Of a stretch of DNA of 64,000 nucleotides, positions 52,601 to 60,315 are shown piece after piece (position 1 is the first letter of the stretch; every line of letters begins with the position of its first letter). The stretch covers positions 28,187 through 92,186 of the forward strand of contig JALFIR010000038.1 of the NCBI GenBank assembly GCA_022776215.1. Reading direction: 5' to 3'. The notes beneath the pieces were generated by a model. It was not told the origin of the DNA. It did no database searches and saw nothing but the letters and a program-made list of their open reading frames with translations. The translations under genes were made by a program, and so were the position numbers. Source of the DNA: Colivicinus sp022776215 (GTDB taxonomy: Bacteria; Bacillota_I; Bacilli_A; Erysipelotrichales; Erysipelotrichaceae).

Positions 52601-53382
52601 TTCCTGTCTTCCCTGGTACTAACTGTGAATATGATTCTAAGCGTGCTTTTGAAAAAGCTGGTGCTAAGGTAGAACTAGTGTTAATTAGAAATAAGACTGC
52701 TGAAGATATCAAAAAGTCTATTGATGAATTAGAAAAGGCAATTAGAAGTTCACAAATCGTAATGTTGCCAGGTGGTTTTAGTGCCGGTGATGAGCCAGAG
52801 GGTTCTGGTAAGTTTATCGCTACTGTATTAAGAAATGCAAAATTAAAGGCCGCTATTGATGACTTATTAGATAATCGTGAAGGTTTGATGATTGGTATCT
52901 GTAATGGTTTCCAAGCTTTAATTAAGTTAGGTCTATTGCCTGATGGTCATATCAAAGAGATGAGTGAAGATGATGCAACGTTGACATTTAATACGATTGG
53001 ACGTCACTTATCACAAATGGTGGATACTAGAATCGCTAGTGTTAAGTCTCCTTGGATGGCTAATGTGAGTGTTGGTGATATTCATACAATTCCTATTTCT
53101 CATGGTGAGGGTCGTTTTGTGGCTCCTAAACATGTCTTGGATGAACTTTTCGATAATGGTCAAGTAATTACCCAATATGTTGATCCAAGTGGTAATGTGA
53201 CTATGGAATCTCCATATAATCCAAATGGTTCTATGATGGCTATTGAGGGTATCGTATCTAGAGATGGTAGAGTCTTGGGTAAGATGGGTCATAGTGAAAG
53301 ACAGGGTGACAATCGTTTCAAGAATATTTATGGTGAGATGGATCAAAAGATTTTTGAAGCAGGTGTTAAATATTTCAAATAA
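49654..53382 (+). CDS. purL: FGAM synthase, single-chain PurL with glutaminase domain
   Basis: 1242 residues: PurS-like N terminus, linker with TYWSDHCRHTTF, two synthase halves (NETHNHPTEIEPFGGAATC region split, GGKDSMSGSFED), and a C-terminal class I amidotransferase with the catalytic Cys1083 in GICNGFQ and SHGEGRF. It replaces separate purS, purQ and purL. It makes FGAM from FGAR, glutamine and ATP. GGGGAG upstream of the ATG. Unlike PurF of this operon, its glutaminase residues are kept. Confidence 0.97.
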   Translation: MSKVFRIYVKKREEFAVEAKEVLENLRVQLKLDNLKSVDIINRYDVEGVSEKVLKTGINTILSEPMVDDVYMEEYPSVGTTFAIEFLPGQYDQRADACEQCFSILTGANDVKVKCAKLFDVVGEDLDLDKIQKFLINPVDQRLASLDKPLSLKDGEVDIPLVPIISGFINFSDEELREYIKVNGMAMNFDDLKISQEYFKSEEHRDPTETELKVLDTYWSDHCRHTTFATIIDDIEIENGTFKEILEKDIENYKSSRHLVYGVDTMRPLTLMDLATISMKELRKAGYLEDLEVSKEINACSVELTVHTSEGDENWLLMFKNETHNHPTEIEPFGGAATCLGGAIRDPLSGRAYVYQSMRITGSGDPRTPLDKTLKGKLPQRKITREAAHGFSSYGNQIGLTTGYVHEVYDESYVAKRMELGAVVAAAPKAQVKRLEPQKDQIVLLIGGRTGRDGIGGATGSSKSHELKTTTTAGAEVQKGNPVEERKIQRLFRNPKVSEKIVRCNDFGAGGVCVAVGELADGLDINLDAVLKKYEGLSGTELAISESQERMAIVINECDMEEIVKECHNENLEVVKVATVTDDDRLVMHYLGQTVVDIDRHFLDKNGASRHQKIYVSLPDFDKDVFENEVKDTFRDTSLNILSNLSVCSQKGLVERFDSSIGNGTVLSPYGGKTLRTETEGMCALIPVLGKETTTCSMMAYGYNPKISKWSPYHGAIYAVVESLAKIVAMGGNYHTVRFSFQEFFEKLLTDPKRWGKPFSALLGAYRVQSALKLASIGGKDSMSGSFEDLDVPPTLVSFAITGADVKDVISPELKSANHKLYEFVLPKDEFGIYVFDKLQEIYDFIMKLNADKKIYSAYTVKDGGILEAVYKMAFGNNVGVKLNEDLSLNDLTLKNYGNIIIEVDDLAYEYARLIGETVDESVITYSNETVSLDEAYKAHTSTLEEIFPTSKKALTDEVRVGNCTERGIIHASKVYDEVKVTIPVFPGTNCEYDSKRAFEKAGAKVELVLIRNKTAEDIKKSIDELEKAIRSSQIVMLPGGFSAGDEPEGSGKFIATVLRNAKLKAAIDDLLDNREGLMIGICNGFQALIKLGLLPDGHIKEMSEDDATLTFNTIGRHLSQMVDTRIASVKSPWMANVSVGDIHTIPISHGEGRFVAPKHVLDELFDNGQVITQYVDPSGNVTMESPYNPNGSMMAIEGIVSRDGRVLGKMGHSERQGDNRFKNIYGEMDQKIFEAGVKYFK

Positions 53383-53394
53383 TATATAATGATT

Positions 53395-53419
53395 AAAGGG
53401 CATTGCCCTTTGAATTTTT
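53395..53419 (+). terminator. Probable terminator at the end of the purine operon
   Basis: AAAGGGC (53395-53401) and GCCCTTT (53405-53411) form a 7-bp stem with a 3-base loop, followed by GAATTTTT. The T run is short, so some readthrough is possible. Confidence 0.6.
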
Positions 53420-53432
53420 ATAAGGAGTACTT

Positions 53433-53705
53433 ATGCAGAAAGCAATTATAACTGTAGTTGGTAAGGATAAGGTTGGCATTATTGCCAGTGTTTGTAACTT
53501 ATTAGCGAAGGAAGATATCAATATTATGGATATTTCTCAAACTATCACAAATGATTTTTTTAATATGATGATGATTGTGAATATCGATAATATGAAGGAT
53601 GAATTTAGTGTTGTCTTAGAAAAATTAAATGAATTAGGTAAGGAATTAGCACTAGATATCAAGATGCAACATGAAGATTTTTTTGATGCGATGCATCGTA
53701 TTTAG
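53433..53705 (+). CDS. ACT domain-containing protein (UPF0237)
   Basis: 90 residues, a single ACT domain: ITVVGKDKVGIIASVCNLL, then NIMDISQTI. AAGGAG precedes the ATG. It is paired with the UPF0210 gene 8 bases downstream, a pairing common in Firmicutes and archaea; ACT domains usually bind amino acids or similar ligands, so it may regulate its partner. Function not established. Confidence 0.88.
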   Translation: MQKAIITVVGKDKVGIIASVCNLLAKEDINIMDISQTITNDFFNMMMIVNIDNMKDEFSVVLEKLNELGKELALDIKMQHEDFFDAMHRI

Positions 53706-53713
53706 GTGAAAAT

Positions 53714-55078
53714 ATGCTGAATATATTAGAAGTAAATGAAACTAATAAGATGATCTCGGAGGAGAATTTTGATGTAAGAACAATTACTATCGGTATTTCT
53801 TTAATCGATTGTATCGATTCAAATGTCGATATCTTATGTCAAAATATCTATAACAAGATTACAAGTGTTGCGAAAGATTTAGTAAAGACTGCCAATAATA
53901 TTGAAAATAAATTCGGAGTTCCAATTGTAAATAAAAGAGTATCGGTTACACCTATTTCTCTAATTGGGGCAAGTTGCGTTAAGACTATTGATGATTATGT
54001 AAAGATTGCCAAAACGTTAGATGAGGCAGCTAAGACATTGGGTATTAACTTTATTGGTGGCTTTAGTGCCATTGTTAATAAGGGCATGACTAAATCTGAT
54101 GAGTTACTTATTAGATCTATTCCTAGTGCCTTAAGTCAAACTGAGCGAGTTTGTTCAAGTGTTAATGTCGGTTCTACTAAAACCGGTATCAATATGGATG
54201 CGGTAAGACTTGTTGGTGAAATCATCAAGGAAGCAGCAGAGCTTACAAAAGATAATGATTCTTTAGCTTGTGCTAAGTTTGTAGTCTTTACAAATGCTCC
54301 TGATGATAATCCATTTATGGCTGGTGCCTTCCATGGGGTAAGTGAGGCCGATGCGATTATTAATGTTGGTGTTAGTGGCCCTGGTGTTGTAAGAAATGCC
54401 ATTAAGGAAACAAAGGGTGAAAGCTTTGAAGTTTTGTGTGAAACTATCAAGAAGACAGCATTCAAGATTACTCGTGTTGGTCAATTAGTGGCTCATGAAG
54501 CTTCTAAGGCCTTAAATATTCCATTTGGGATTATTGACTTATCTTTAGCTCCAACTCCTGCTATTGGTGATAGTATTGCCAATTGTTTAGAAGAAATGGG
54601 CTTAGAAAGAGTTGGTGCTCCAGGTACTACCGCAGCTCTTGCAATCTTAAATGACCAAGTTAAAAAAGGTGGGGTTATGGCTTCATCTTATGTAGGTGGT
54701 TTAAGTGGTGCTTTTATACCAGTAAGTGAGGATGAGGGTATGATTCAAGCTGTTGAACTTGGCTCTTTAAGCTTAGAAAAGTTAGAAGCTATGACTTGTG
54801 TTTGTTCGGTAGGACTTGATATGATTGCCATTCCTGGCAAGACTAGTGCTTCTACCATTTCTGGCATCATAGCTGATGAAATGGCTATCGGCATGATCAA
54901 TCAAAAGACAACAGCTGTAAGAATTATTCCGGTTGTTGGAAAAGATGTTGGTGATACAGTTGAATTTGGTGGTCTTTTAGGTTATGCGCCTATTATGAAG
55001 GTCAATGAATTTGATTGTAGTGGTTTTGTAAGTAGAAAGGGTAGAATACCTGCTCCTATTCATAGTTTTAAGAATTAA
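53714..55078 (+). CDS. UPF0210 (PFL/DUF711 family) protein
   Basis: 454 residues. The segments DVRTITIGISLIDC near the start, GGFSAIVNKGMTKSD, the VNVGSTKTGINMDAV stretch and FGIIDLSLAPTPAIGDS fit UPF0210, a family distantly similar to pyruvate formate-lyase by fold but without the usual catalytic glycine-radical motif that I can see. Function unknown. AGGTGA lies upstream of the ATG; forms a unit with the ACT gene. Confidence 0.85.
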   Translation: MLNILEVNETNKMISEENFDVRTITIGISLIDCIDSNVDILCQNIYNKITSVAKDLVKTANNIENKFGVPIVNKRVSVTPISLIGASCVKTIDDYVKIAKTLDEAAKTLGINFIGGFSAIVNKGMTKSDELLIRSIPSALSQTERVCSSVNVGSTKTGINMDAVRLVGEIIKEAAELTKDNDSLACAKFVVFTNAPDDNPFMAGAFHGVSEADAIINVGVSGPGVVRNAIKETKGESFEVLCETIKKTAFKITRVGQLVAHEASKALNIPFGIIDLSLAPTPAIGDSIANCLEEMGLERVGAPGTTAALAILNDQVKKGGVMASSYVGGLSGAFIPVSEDEGMIQAVELGSLSLEKLEAMTCVCSVGLDMIAIPGKTSASTISGIIADEMAIGMINQKTTAVRIIPVVGKDVGDTVEFGGLLGYAPIMKVNEFDCSGFVSRKGRIPAPIHSFKN

Positions 55079-55086
55079 ATAGAAAG

Positions 55087-55100
55087 TGTATAATAACGTC
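55087..55100 (+). promoter_or_regulatory. Promoter -10 of pgsA, predicted leaderless
   Basis: TATAAT at 55089-55094 lies 6 bases before ATG 55101, with no Shine-Dalgarno and only a weak -35 (TTTTAA near 55066). Confidence 0.55.
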
Positions 55101-55694
55101 ATGAATTTACCAAATAAATTAACTGTAATTAGAATCATTTTAGTTCCACTATTGGTTCTTATCTGGCTATTTCCATATTCTGCATTTGGAATTGAATTCC
55201 CTGTGTATGAAATTGGAACTGTTTCTTTGTCTTTATTGAATATCATTGTTTTAGCGATATTCTGTATTGCAAGTTTTACTGATTATCTAGATGGTCACTT
55301 AGCTAGAAGTAGAAATCTTGTTACTACTTTTGGCAAGTTCTGTGATCCTATCGCTGATAAGTTACTTGTGAATGCTACTCTTATTATCTTTGTATCTAAG
55401 GGTGCTGTTCCAGTAGTTCCTATTATCTTGATGTTTTTAAGAGATACTATTGTTGATGGATGTCGTATGATCGCTTCTAGTAATGGTGTGGTTATTGCGG
55501 CTGGTAAGATGGGAAAATTAAAGACTGTTCTTCAAATGTTTGCGATTATCTTTACTCTATTGAATAATCTACCATTTGAACTTGTTTCTATTCCTGTTTC
55601 TACAATCTTAATTTGGTGTGCAGCTTTTGTGTCTGTATTAAGCGGATACTCATATTTTGCCCAAGTTAAGGAATATATTTTTAAAACAATGTAG
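55101..55694 (+). CDS. pgsA: Phosphatidylglycerophosphate synthase
   Basis: 197 residues from ATG 55101; a GTG reading from 55086 would begin inside the promoter. NLPNKLTVIRIILVP at the start and the CDP-alcohol phosphotransferase motif DG-x2-AR-x8-G-x3-D-x3-D (DYLDGHLARSRN then FGKFCDPIADK) are clear, with about five membrane segments. It uses CDP-diacylglycerol (from CdsA) and glycerol 3-phosphate. pgsA followed by recA is the usual Firmicute order. Confidence 0.94.
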   Translation: MNLPNKLTVIRIILVPLLVLIWLFPYSAFGIEFPVYEIGTVSLSLLNIIVLAIFCIASFTDYLDGHLARSRNLVTTFGKFCDPIADKLLVNATLIIFVSKGAVPVVPIILMFLRDTIVDGCRMIASSNGVVIAAGKMGKLKTVLQMFAIIFTLLNNLPFELVSIPVSTILIWCAAFVSVLSGYSYFAQVKEYIFKTM

Positions 55695-55740
55695 GAATTT
55701 TTGATTTTATCGTCAATTATATAACAGGAGGATGAAAAAT

Positions 55741-56754
55741 ATGCCAAAAGAAGTAAATGTTGATGAAAAGAAGGATCAACTATTAAATGAAGCTTTAAAG
55801 CAGATTGAGAAACAATATGGCAAGGGCTCGATTATGAAACTTGGAGATCGAGGCAATGTTGATATTGATGTCATTTCTACAGGCTCATTAGCGATTGATA
55901 ATTGTTTAGGTGTCGGAGGTTTACCAAGAGGAAGAATTATCGAAATCTATGGACCTGAGTCAAGTGGTAAGACTACTTTGGCTTTACAAGCTATTGCCTC
56001 TTGTCAAAAAGATGGTGGCAGGGCTGCGTTTATTGATGCAGAACATGCGATTGATCCAAAGTATGCTAAGGCACTAGGTGTTGATATTGATGAATTGATT
56101 TTGTCACAACCTGATTCTGGTGAACAAGCTCTAGAAATTACTGAAGTATTGATTAAATCTGGTGCTATTGATTTGATCGTTATTGACTCAGTTGCGGCTT
56201 TAGTACCACAAGCTGAATTAGATGGTGAAATGGGCGATGCTAATGTTGGTTTACATGCTCGTTTGATGTCTAAGGCTATGCGTAAATTAGCTGGTGCTAT
56301 GAATGCCAATAATTGTACAACTATTTTTATTAATCAATTAAGAGAAAAGGTAGGTGTTATGTTTGGCAATCCTGAAACTACAACAGGTGGTCGTGCTTTG
56401 AAGTTCTATTCAACTATTAGAGTTGAGGTAAGAAAGTCAGAGGCAATCAAAAATGGTAGTGATGTTGTTGGAAATAAGGTGAATATTAAAGTTTCCAAAA
56501 ACAAGGTGGCACCACCATTTAAGACATGTCAGGTTGAAATCTATTATGGTGAGGGTATTTCTCATGTATCTGAAATCATTTCGTTGGGTGTTGAATTAGG
56601 AATTATCGAAAAGGCTGGTTCTTGGTTCTCATATAATGGTGAAAAGATTGGCCAGGGTCAAGAAGCTGTTAGAGCTTTCCTTAAGGCTAATCCTGATAAG
56701 GATGAGGAAATCACTAATAGAGTTAAAGAGATGTTGTTTAAGAAAGAGGCATAG
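55741..56754 (+). CDS. recA: Recombinase RecA
   Basis: 337 residues from ATG 55741, 9 bases after AGGAGG; an ATG at 55732 touches the SD and is rejected. Walker A GPESSGKT at residues 71-78, LIVIDSVAALVPQAE for Walker B, and INQLREKVGVMFGNPE with ALKFYSTIRVEVRK. No GAAC...GTTC-type LexA box is visible in the 46-base upstream gap. The C terminus is shorter and less acidic than in E. coli. Confidence 0.97.
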   Translation: MPKEVNVDEKKDQLLNEALKQIEKQYGKGSIMKLGDRGNVDIDVISTGSLAIDNCLGVGGLPRGRIIEIYGPESSGKTTLALQAIASCQKDGGRAAFIDAEHAIDPKYAKALGVDIDELILSQPDSGEQALEITEVLIKSGAIDLIVIDSVAALVPQAELDGEMGDANVGLHARLMSKAMRKLAGAMNANNCTTIFINQLREKVGVMFGNPETTTGGRALKFYSTIRVEVRKSEAIKNGSDVVGNKVNIKVSKNKVAPPFKTCQVEIYYGEGISHVSEIISLGVELGIIEKAGSWFSYNGEKIGQGQEAVRAFLKANPDKDEEITNRVKEMLFKKEA

Positions 56755-56769
56755 TTCTCTTTCTTTTTT
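56741..56769 (+). terminator. recA terminator
   Basis: AGAAAGAG (56741-56748) and CTCTTTCT (56757-56764) form an 8-bp stem across the recA stop codon, followed by TTTTTT. Confidence 0.88.
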
Positions 56770-56784
56770 CAAAAATGTGAAGTC

Positions 56785-57399
56785 ATGAATAATATAGAAA
56801 GAAGAGACAAGGGACTAGCTTATATTTCAGATAAAGATGTATTTGATCAACAAAAAAGGGCTAGAGTATTAACTCAAAAATTAAACACAATTGATAGATC
56901 TGATTATGATGGTATAAACAAGCTTGTAAAGGAATTGTTTGGTAAAAGTGATGGTGTTTTCTTAAATCCACCATTTTATTGTGATTATGGTTTTAATATT
57001 GAAACAGGCAAGAACTTATTTGTGAATTATAATTGTACCTTTATTGATGTAGCTAAGGTAAAGATTGGCGATAATTGTTTTATTGCGCCTAATGTTTCGA
57101 TTTATACCGCAGGCCATCCAATCCATCCTGTAAGTCGTAATTCAATGTATGAATATGGTAAGGAAGTTACGATTGGTGATAATTGTTGGATAGGTGGCAA
57201 TAGTGTTATTTGTCCTGGTGTTCATATTGGAAATAATGTGGTGATAGGAGCTGGTTCTATTGTGACTAAGGATATTCCTGATATGGTGGTAGCTGCTGGC
57301 AATCCTTGTAGGATTATTAAGAAGATTAGTGATGATGATAAACGTTGTTTGTATAAACATGAATTAATTGATGATGAAGCTTGGAATGATATAATTTAA
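56785..57399 (+). CDS. Maltose/galactoside O-acetyltransferase family protein
   Basis: 204 residues. N-terminal maltose-acetyltransferase helix (YISDKDVFDQQKRARVL), then left-handed beta-helix hexapeptide repeats such as IGDNCFIAPNVSI, the catalytic His in YTAGHPIHP, and the ending VVAAGNPCRIIKKI. It transfers acetyl from acetyl-CoA to a sugar. It lies between recA and the glycosyltransferase-RecX gene; no clear promoter or SD was found. Confidence 0.88.
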   Translation: MNNIERRDKGLAYISDKDVFDQQKRARVLTQKLNTIDRSDYDGINKLVKELFGKSDGVFLNPPFYCDYGFNIETGKNLFVNYNCTFIDVAKVKIGDNCFIAPNVSIYTAGHPIHPVSRNSMYEYGKEVTIGDNCWIGGNSVICPGVHIGNNVVIGAGSIVTKDIPDMVVAAGNPCRIIKKISDDDKRCLYKHELIDDEAWNDII

Positions 57400-57401
57400 G
57401 A
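57387..57401 (+). promoter_or_regulatory. Promoter -10 of the glycosyltransferase-RecX gene, predicted leaderless
   Basis: TGATATAAT (TATAAT at 57390-57395), an extended -10, lies inside the end of the acetyltransferase gene and 6 bases before ATG 57402. No Shine-Dalgarno. Confidence 0.55.
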
Positions 57402-59372
57402 ATGAGAGTTGGAATTTTTACAGATACATATTTACCGGATATAAATGGGGTTGTTTCTTCTGTTGAGTTATTAAGAAAACAGTTAGAAAAAAATGGCCAT
57501 GATGCTTATGTCATTTGTACTTATAAGGGGATCAATAAAGTTAAGATAGAGGGGAAAATTATTAGATTACCTGGTGTTGAGATTAAAAAACTATACGGTT
57601 ATGCCATTACTTCACCAGTTCATTTCTTATTTATTGAAGAATTAAAGAAATTAAAATTAGATATTATTCATGCAGAGACAGAATTTGGGGTTGGTATTTT
57701 TGCCAATATTGTAGCTTCTACTTTAAATCTTCCTTTAGTTAGAACATATCATACAACTTACGAAGATTATACTCATTATGTTAACTTCATTAATTCAAGA
57801 AGACTAGATAAGGGCTTAAAGAAGCTTGTTGTGGGTTGGTCTAAATTATATTGTGATAATTGTGTTAAGCTTATTACACCGTCTAAAAAGACCATGGAAA
57901 TGCTTATTTCATATGGCGTTAAAACACCGATTGATATTGTGCCAACAGGTGTTGAACTTAATCGATTTAAGGATGAGAATACTGATTTTGATGAGGTTTA
58001 TCGAATTCAAAGTCTAGTTAATTTGCATGAGGATGAAAAGCTTTTAGTTTTTGTGGGTAGAATTGCCCAAGAGAAGTCAATTGATGAAATTATTAAGGCT
58101 TTCAGCTTGGTTAAAGAAAATAATCTAAAAGTTAAATTGATGTTAGTTGGTGGGGGACCATCTTTGGAAGAACTTAAAAATTTAACTAAGCATCTTAATT
58201 TAGAAAAATATATTTATTTCATGGGTAAGCAACCATTTGATGAGGTTGTTAATTATTACAAGGCGGCTGATGGTTTTATCAGTGCTTCAACTAGCGAAAC
58301 TCAGGGTATGACATATATTGAAGCTTTATCTAGTGGTTTAGTAGTTTTAGCAAGACATGATGAAGTTTTAGAAGATTTGATTAAAGAAAATGAAAATGGT
58401 TATTTCTTTGATGAGGATATCTATGAGGTGATAGAAAAATTTGATTCTTTAAGTAAGAATGAATTAAATAACATGAAAGAGGCCTGTATGGCATCAGTAG
58501 ACTGTTATGATGCGGATACCTTTGGAGCAAGTTCGATTAGAATTTATGAGGAAGCGTTAGAAGATTATAAATACTCTTATGTGATTGAAAAGACCACATT
58601 AAAGGATAATTGTGTAGAATTAACTTTAAGAGATTTTAATGGTGATAATGAAAAGCTTACTATTTCAATGGATACTTATGCCAATATGGGTTTAAGAAAG
58701 AATAGTCGTTTTTCTAAATTAAATTTTAATGTTTTAAAAGAAATGGAAGTCTATGCTCTGTCTTATCGTTCTTGTCTAAAGAGATTAGCTAATTCTGATT
58801 ATTCTATTGAGATGATGTATTCATACTTATATCGTAAATATGAATTGAATAGGGATAGGGCTTCTTTAATTATTGATGAACTAATTGAGAAGGGCTTGTT
58901 AGATGATTACAGATATGCAAGTGGTAAGGTTAATTCTTTAAGGGCTAATCTATATTCTAAAAAGAAGATGGCGATAAAACTTGCACATGATGGAGTGTCT
59001 GATGAAATTATTGATAGAGTTTTAGTTGTACAAGATAATGATGAATTAGCATTAGCTATAAAGAAGGCTAATAAATACTTAAATATCATTACTAATAAAT
59101 CATATAACGCAAAGAAAACCGCAATAATGGGTAAACTTTTAAATGATGGTTTTGAGTATAATATTTGTAAAGAAGCTATGTCTTCTCTTGATTTTTCTAC
59201 TTCTTTATTGCAAGAAAAGGAAATTATTAGAAAAGAAGCAAATAAGGCTTTGAAAAAGTATTCTAGAAAATATACTGGAACTGATCTTAGAAATCATATT
59301 TACTTAAGCTTAGCTAATAAAGGCTTTGGCTATGATGATATATATGCTTTGATCAATGAAATGGAGTTATAA
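57402..59372 (+). CDS. GT4 glycosyltransferase fused to a full RecX regulator
   Basis: 656 residues in one open frame. Residues 1 to about 385 are a GT4 transferase of the diacylglycerol-glucosyltransferase kind: FTDTYLPDINGVVSS, TYHTTYEDYTHY, GRIAQEKSIDEI and the E-x7-E pair Glu299/Glu307. From about residue 390 the pattern changes to RecX: a beta-rich start (YVIEKTTLKDNCVELTL), YANMGLRKNSRF, ALSYRSCLKRLANSDYS, then LIEKGLLDDYRYA and further three-helix repeats. RecX binds RecA filaments and limits them; recA is two genes upstream. I know of no normal fusion of these families. Confidence 0.85.
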   Translation: MRVGIFTDTYLPDINGVVSSVELLRKQLEKNGHDAYVICTYKGINKVKIEGKIIRLPGVEIKKLYGYAITSPVHFLFIEELKKLKLDIIHAETEFGVGIFANIVASTLNLPLVRTYHTTYEDYTHYVNFINSRRLDKGLKKLVVGWSKLYCDNCVKLITPSKKTMEMLISYGVKTPIDIVPTGVELNRFKDENTDFDEVYRIQSLVNLHEDEKLLVFVGRIAQEKSIDEIIKAFSLVKENNLKVKLMLVGGGPSLEELKNLTKHLNLEKYIYFMGKQPFDEVVNYYKAADGFISASTSETQGMTYIEALSSGLVVLARHDEVLEDLIKENENGYFFDEDIYEVIEKFDSLSKNELNNMKEACMASVDCYDADTFGASSIRIYEEALEDYKYSYVIEKTTLKDNCVELTLRDFNGDNEKLTISMDTYANMGLRKNSRFSKLNFNVLKEMEVYALSYRSCLKRLANSDYSIEMMYSYLYRKYELNRDRASLIIDELIEKGLLDDYRYASGKVNSLRANLYSKKKMAIKLAHDGVSDEIIDRVLVVQDNDELALAIKKANKYLNIITNKSYNAKKTAIMGKLLNDGFEYNICKEAMSSLDFSTSLLQEKEIIRKEANKALKKYSRKYTGTDLRNHIYLSLANKGFGYDDIYALINEMEL

Positions 59373-59374
59373 AT

Positions 59375-60313
59375 ATGGAAAAGATTTTGGTAAAAGATTT
59401 TAAAGAAGGTGAACACGTCAATACAAACCTTCTAGTCTCATCTCTTGTAAAGGGTGTAACTAATACCGGTGCTCCTTATTTGTCTTTGGTACTTCAAGAT
59501 AGCTCAAAGACAATTGATGCGAAGATGTGGGATGTTAAGAGTGAAGTTGAAAAACTTTTGTGTTCTGGCAAAGTATTTAACTTTGATTTAGAAATTAATA
59601 TGTATCGTAATAACTTACAAGCTAAGGTAATCAAAGTATTACCGGTAAGTCAAAACGATATCGATATGTTGGATTTCGTTAGTGCTTCTCCTATTCCTAG
59701 GGATGTTTTAAGGGAGAATGTTGGTGATGCGGTAAATATGATTAAGAATGATAATATTTCTCGTATTGTCATTGCGATGCTTAATTATTATGACAATGAT
59801 GTATATATTTATCCTGCTGCCAGCAAGATTCATCATAACTTTATTGGTGGTTTAGCCACTCATGTTTCGGGTATGATTAAGCTTGCGAATGCTTTATGTG
59901 ATATCTATCCTAGCGCTAATAGGGATTATTTATTGGCTGGTGTTATCTTACATGACTTAGGCAAGATTGAAGAATTTGTGAGCCCTTTTGTGTCTGAATA
60001 TTCTGTTCAGGGGAAGCTTTTAGGTCATATTTCAATCATGGATGCCAGACTATTAGAAGTTGGCAAGCAATTAAAACTAGAAGATAGTGAAGAATTGATG
60101 TTACTAAGACATATGATTTTAGCTCACCACGGCCAACATGAATATGGTTCTCCTGTTTTACCTGAAACATTGGAGGCGGAATTATTGACTTATATTGATA
60201 ATATTGATGCTAAGGTCGAGATTATTAATAAGGCTTTAGTTGATGTTAAACCTGGTGAATTCTCTACTAGAGTATTTGCCATGGATAATCGTTGTTTCTA
60301 TAAGGCTAAATAG
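59375..60313 (+). CDS. yhaM: 3'-5' exoribonuclease YhaM
   Basis: 312 residues. An OB-fold N terminus (about 10-90) precedes an HD domain with KIHHNFIGGLATHVSG, LLAGVILHDLGKIEEF and MILAHHGQHEYGS metal-binding residues. YhaM degrades RNA and ssDNA from the 3' end in Firmicutes. GGAG 9 bases before the ATG lies within the previous gene's end; the spacing of 2 bases after the stop suggests coupling. Confidence 0.93.
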   Translation: MEKILVKDFKEGEHVNTNLLVSSLVKGVTNTGAPYLSLVLQDSSKTIDAKMWDVKSEVEKLLCSGKVFNFDLEINMYRNNLQAKVIKVLPVSQNDIDMLDFVSASPIPRDVLRENVGDAVNMIKNDNISRIVIAMLNYYDNDVYIYPAASKIHHNFIGGLATHVSGMIKLANALCDIYPSANRDYLLAGVILHDLGKIEEFVSPFVSEYSVQGKLLGHISIMDARLLEVGKQLKLEDSEELMLLRHMILAHHGQHEYGSPVLPETLEAELLTYIDNIDAKVEIINKALVDVKPGEFSTRVFAMDNRCFYKAK

Positions 60314-60315
60314 TT

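Noticed and set aside
53011..53403. 130-codon open frame on the minus strand over the end of purL
   Set aside because: Antisense of the conserved PurL amidotransferase domain; His/Ile/Thr-rich composition typical of a shadow frame.
55086..55100. GTG start for pgsA
   Set aside because: It would read through the TATAAT box; homologues begin at NLPNKLT, matching ATG 55101.
55695..55740. SOS (LexA) operator before recA
   Set aside because: No GAAC-N4-GTTC type palindrome could be found in the gap.
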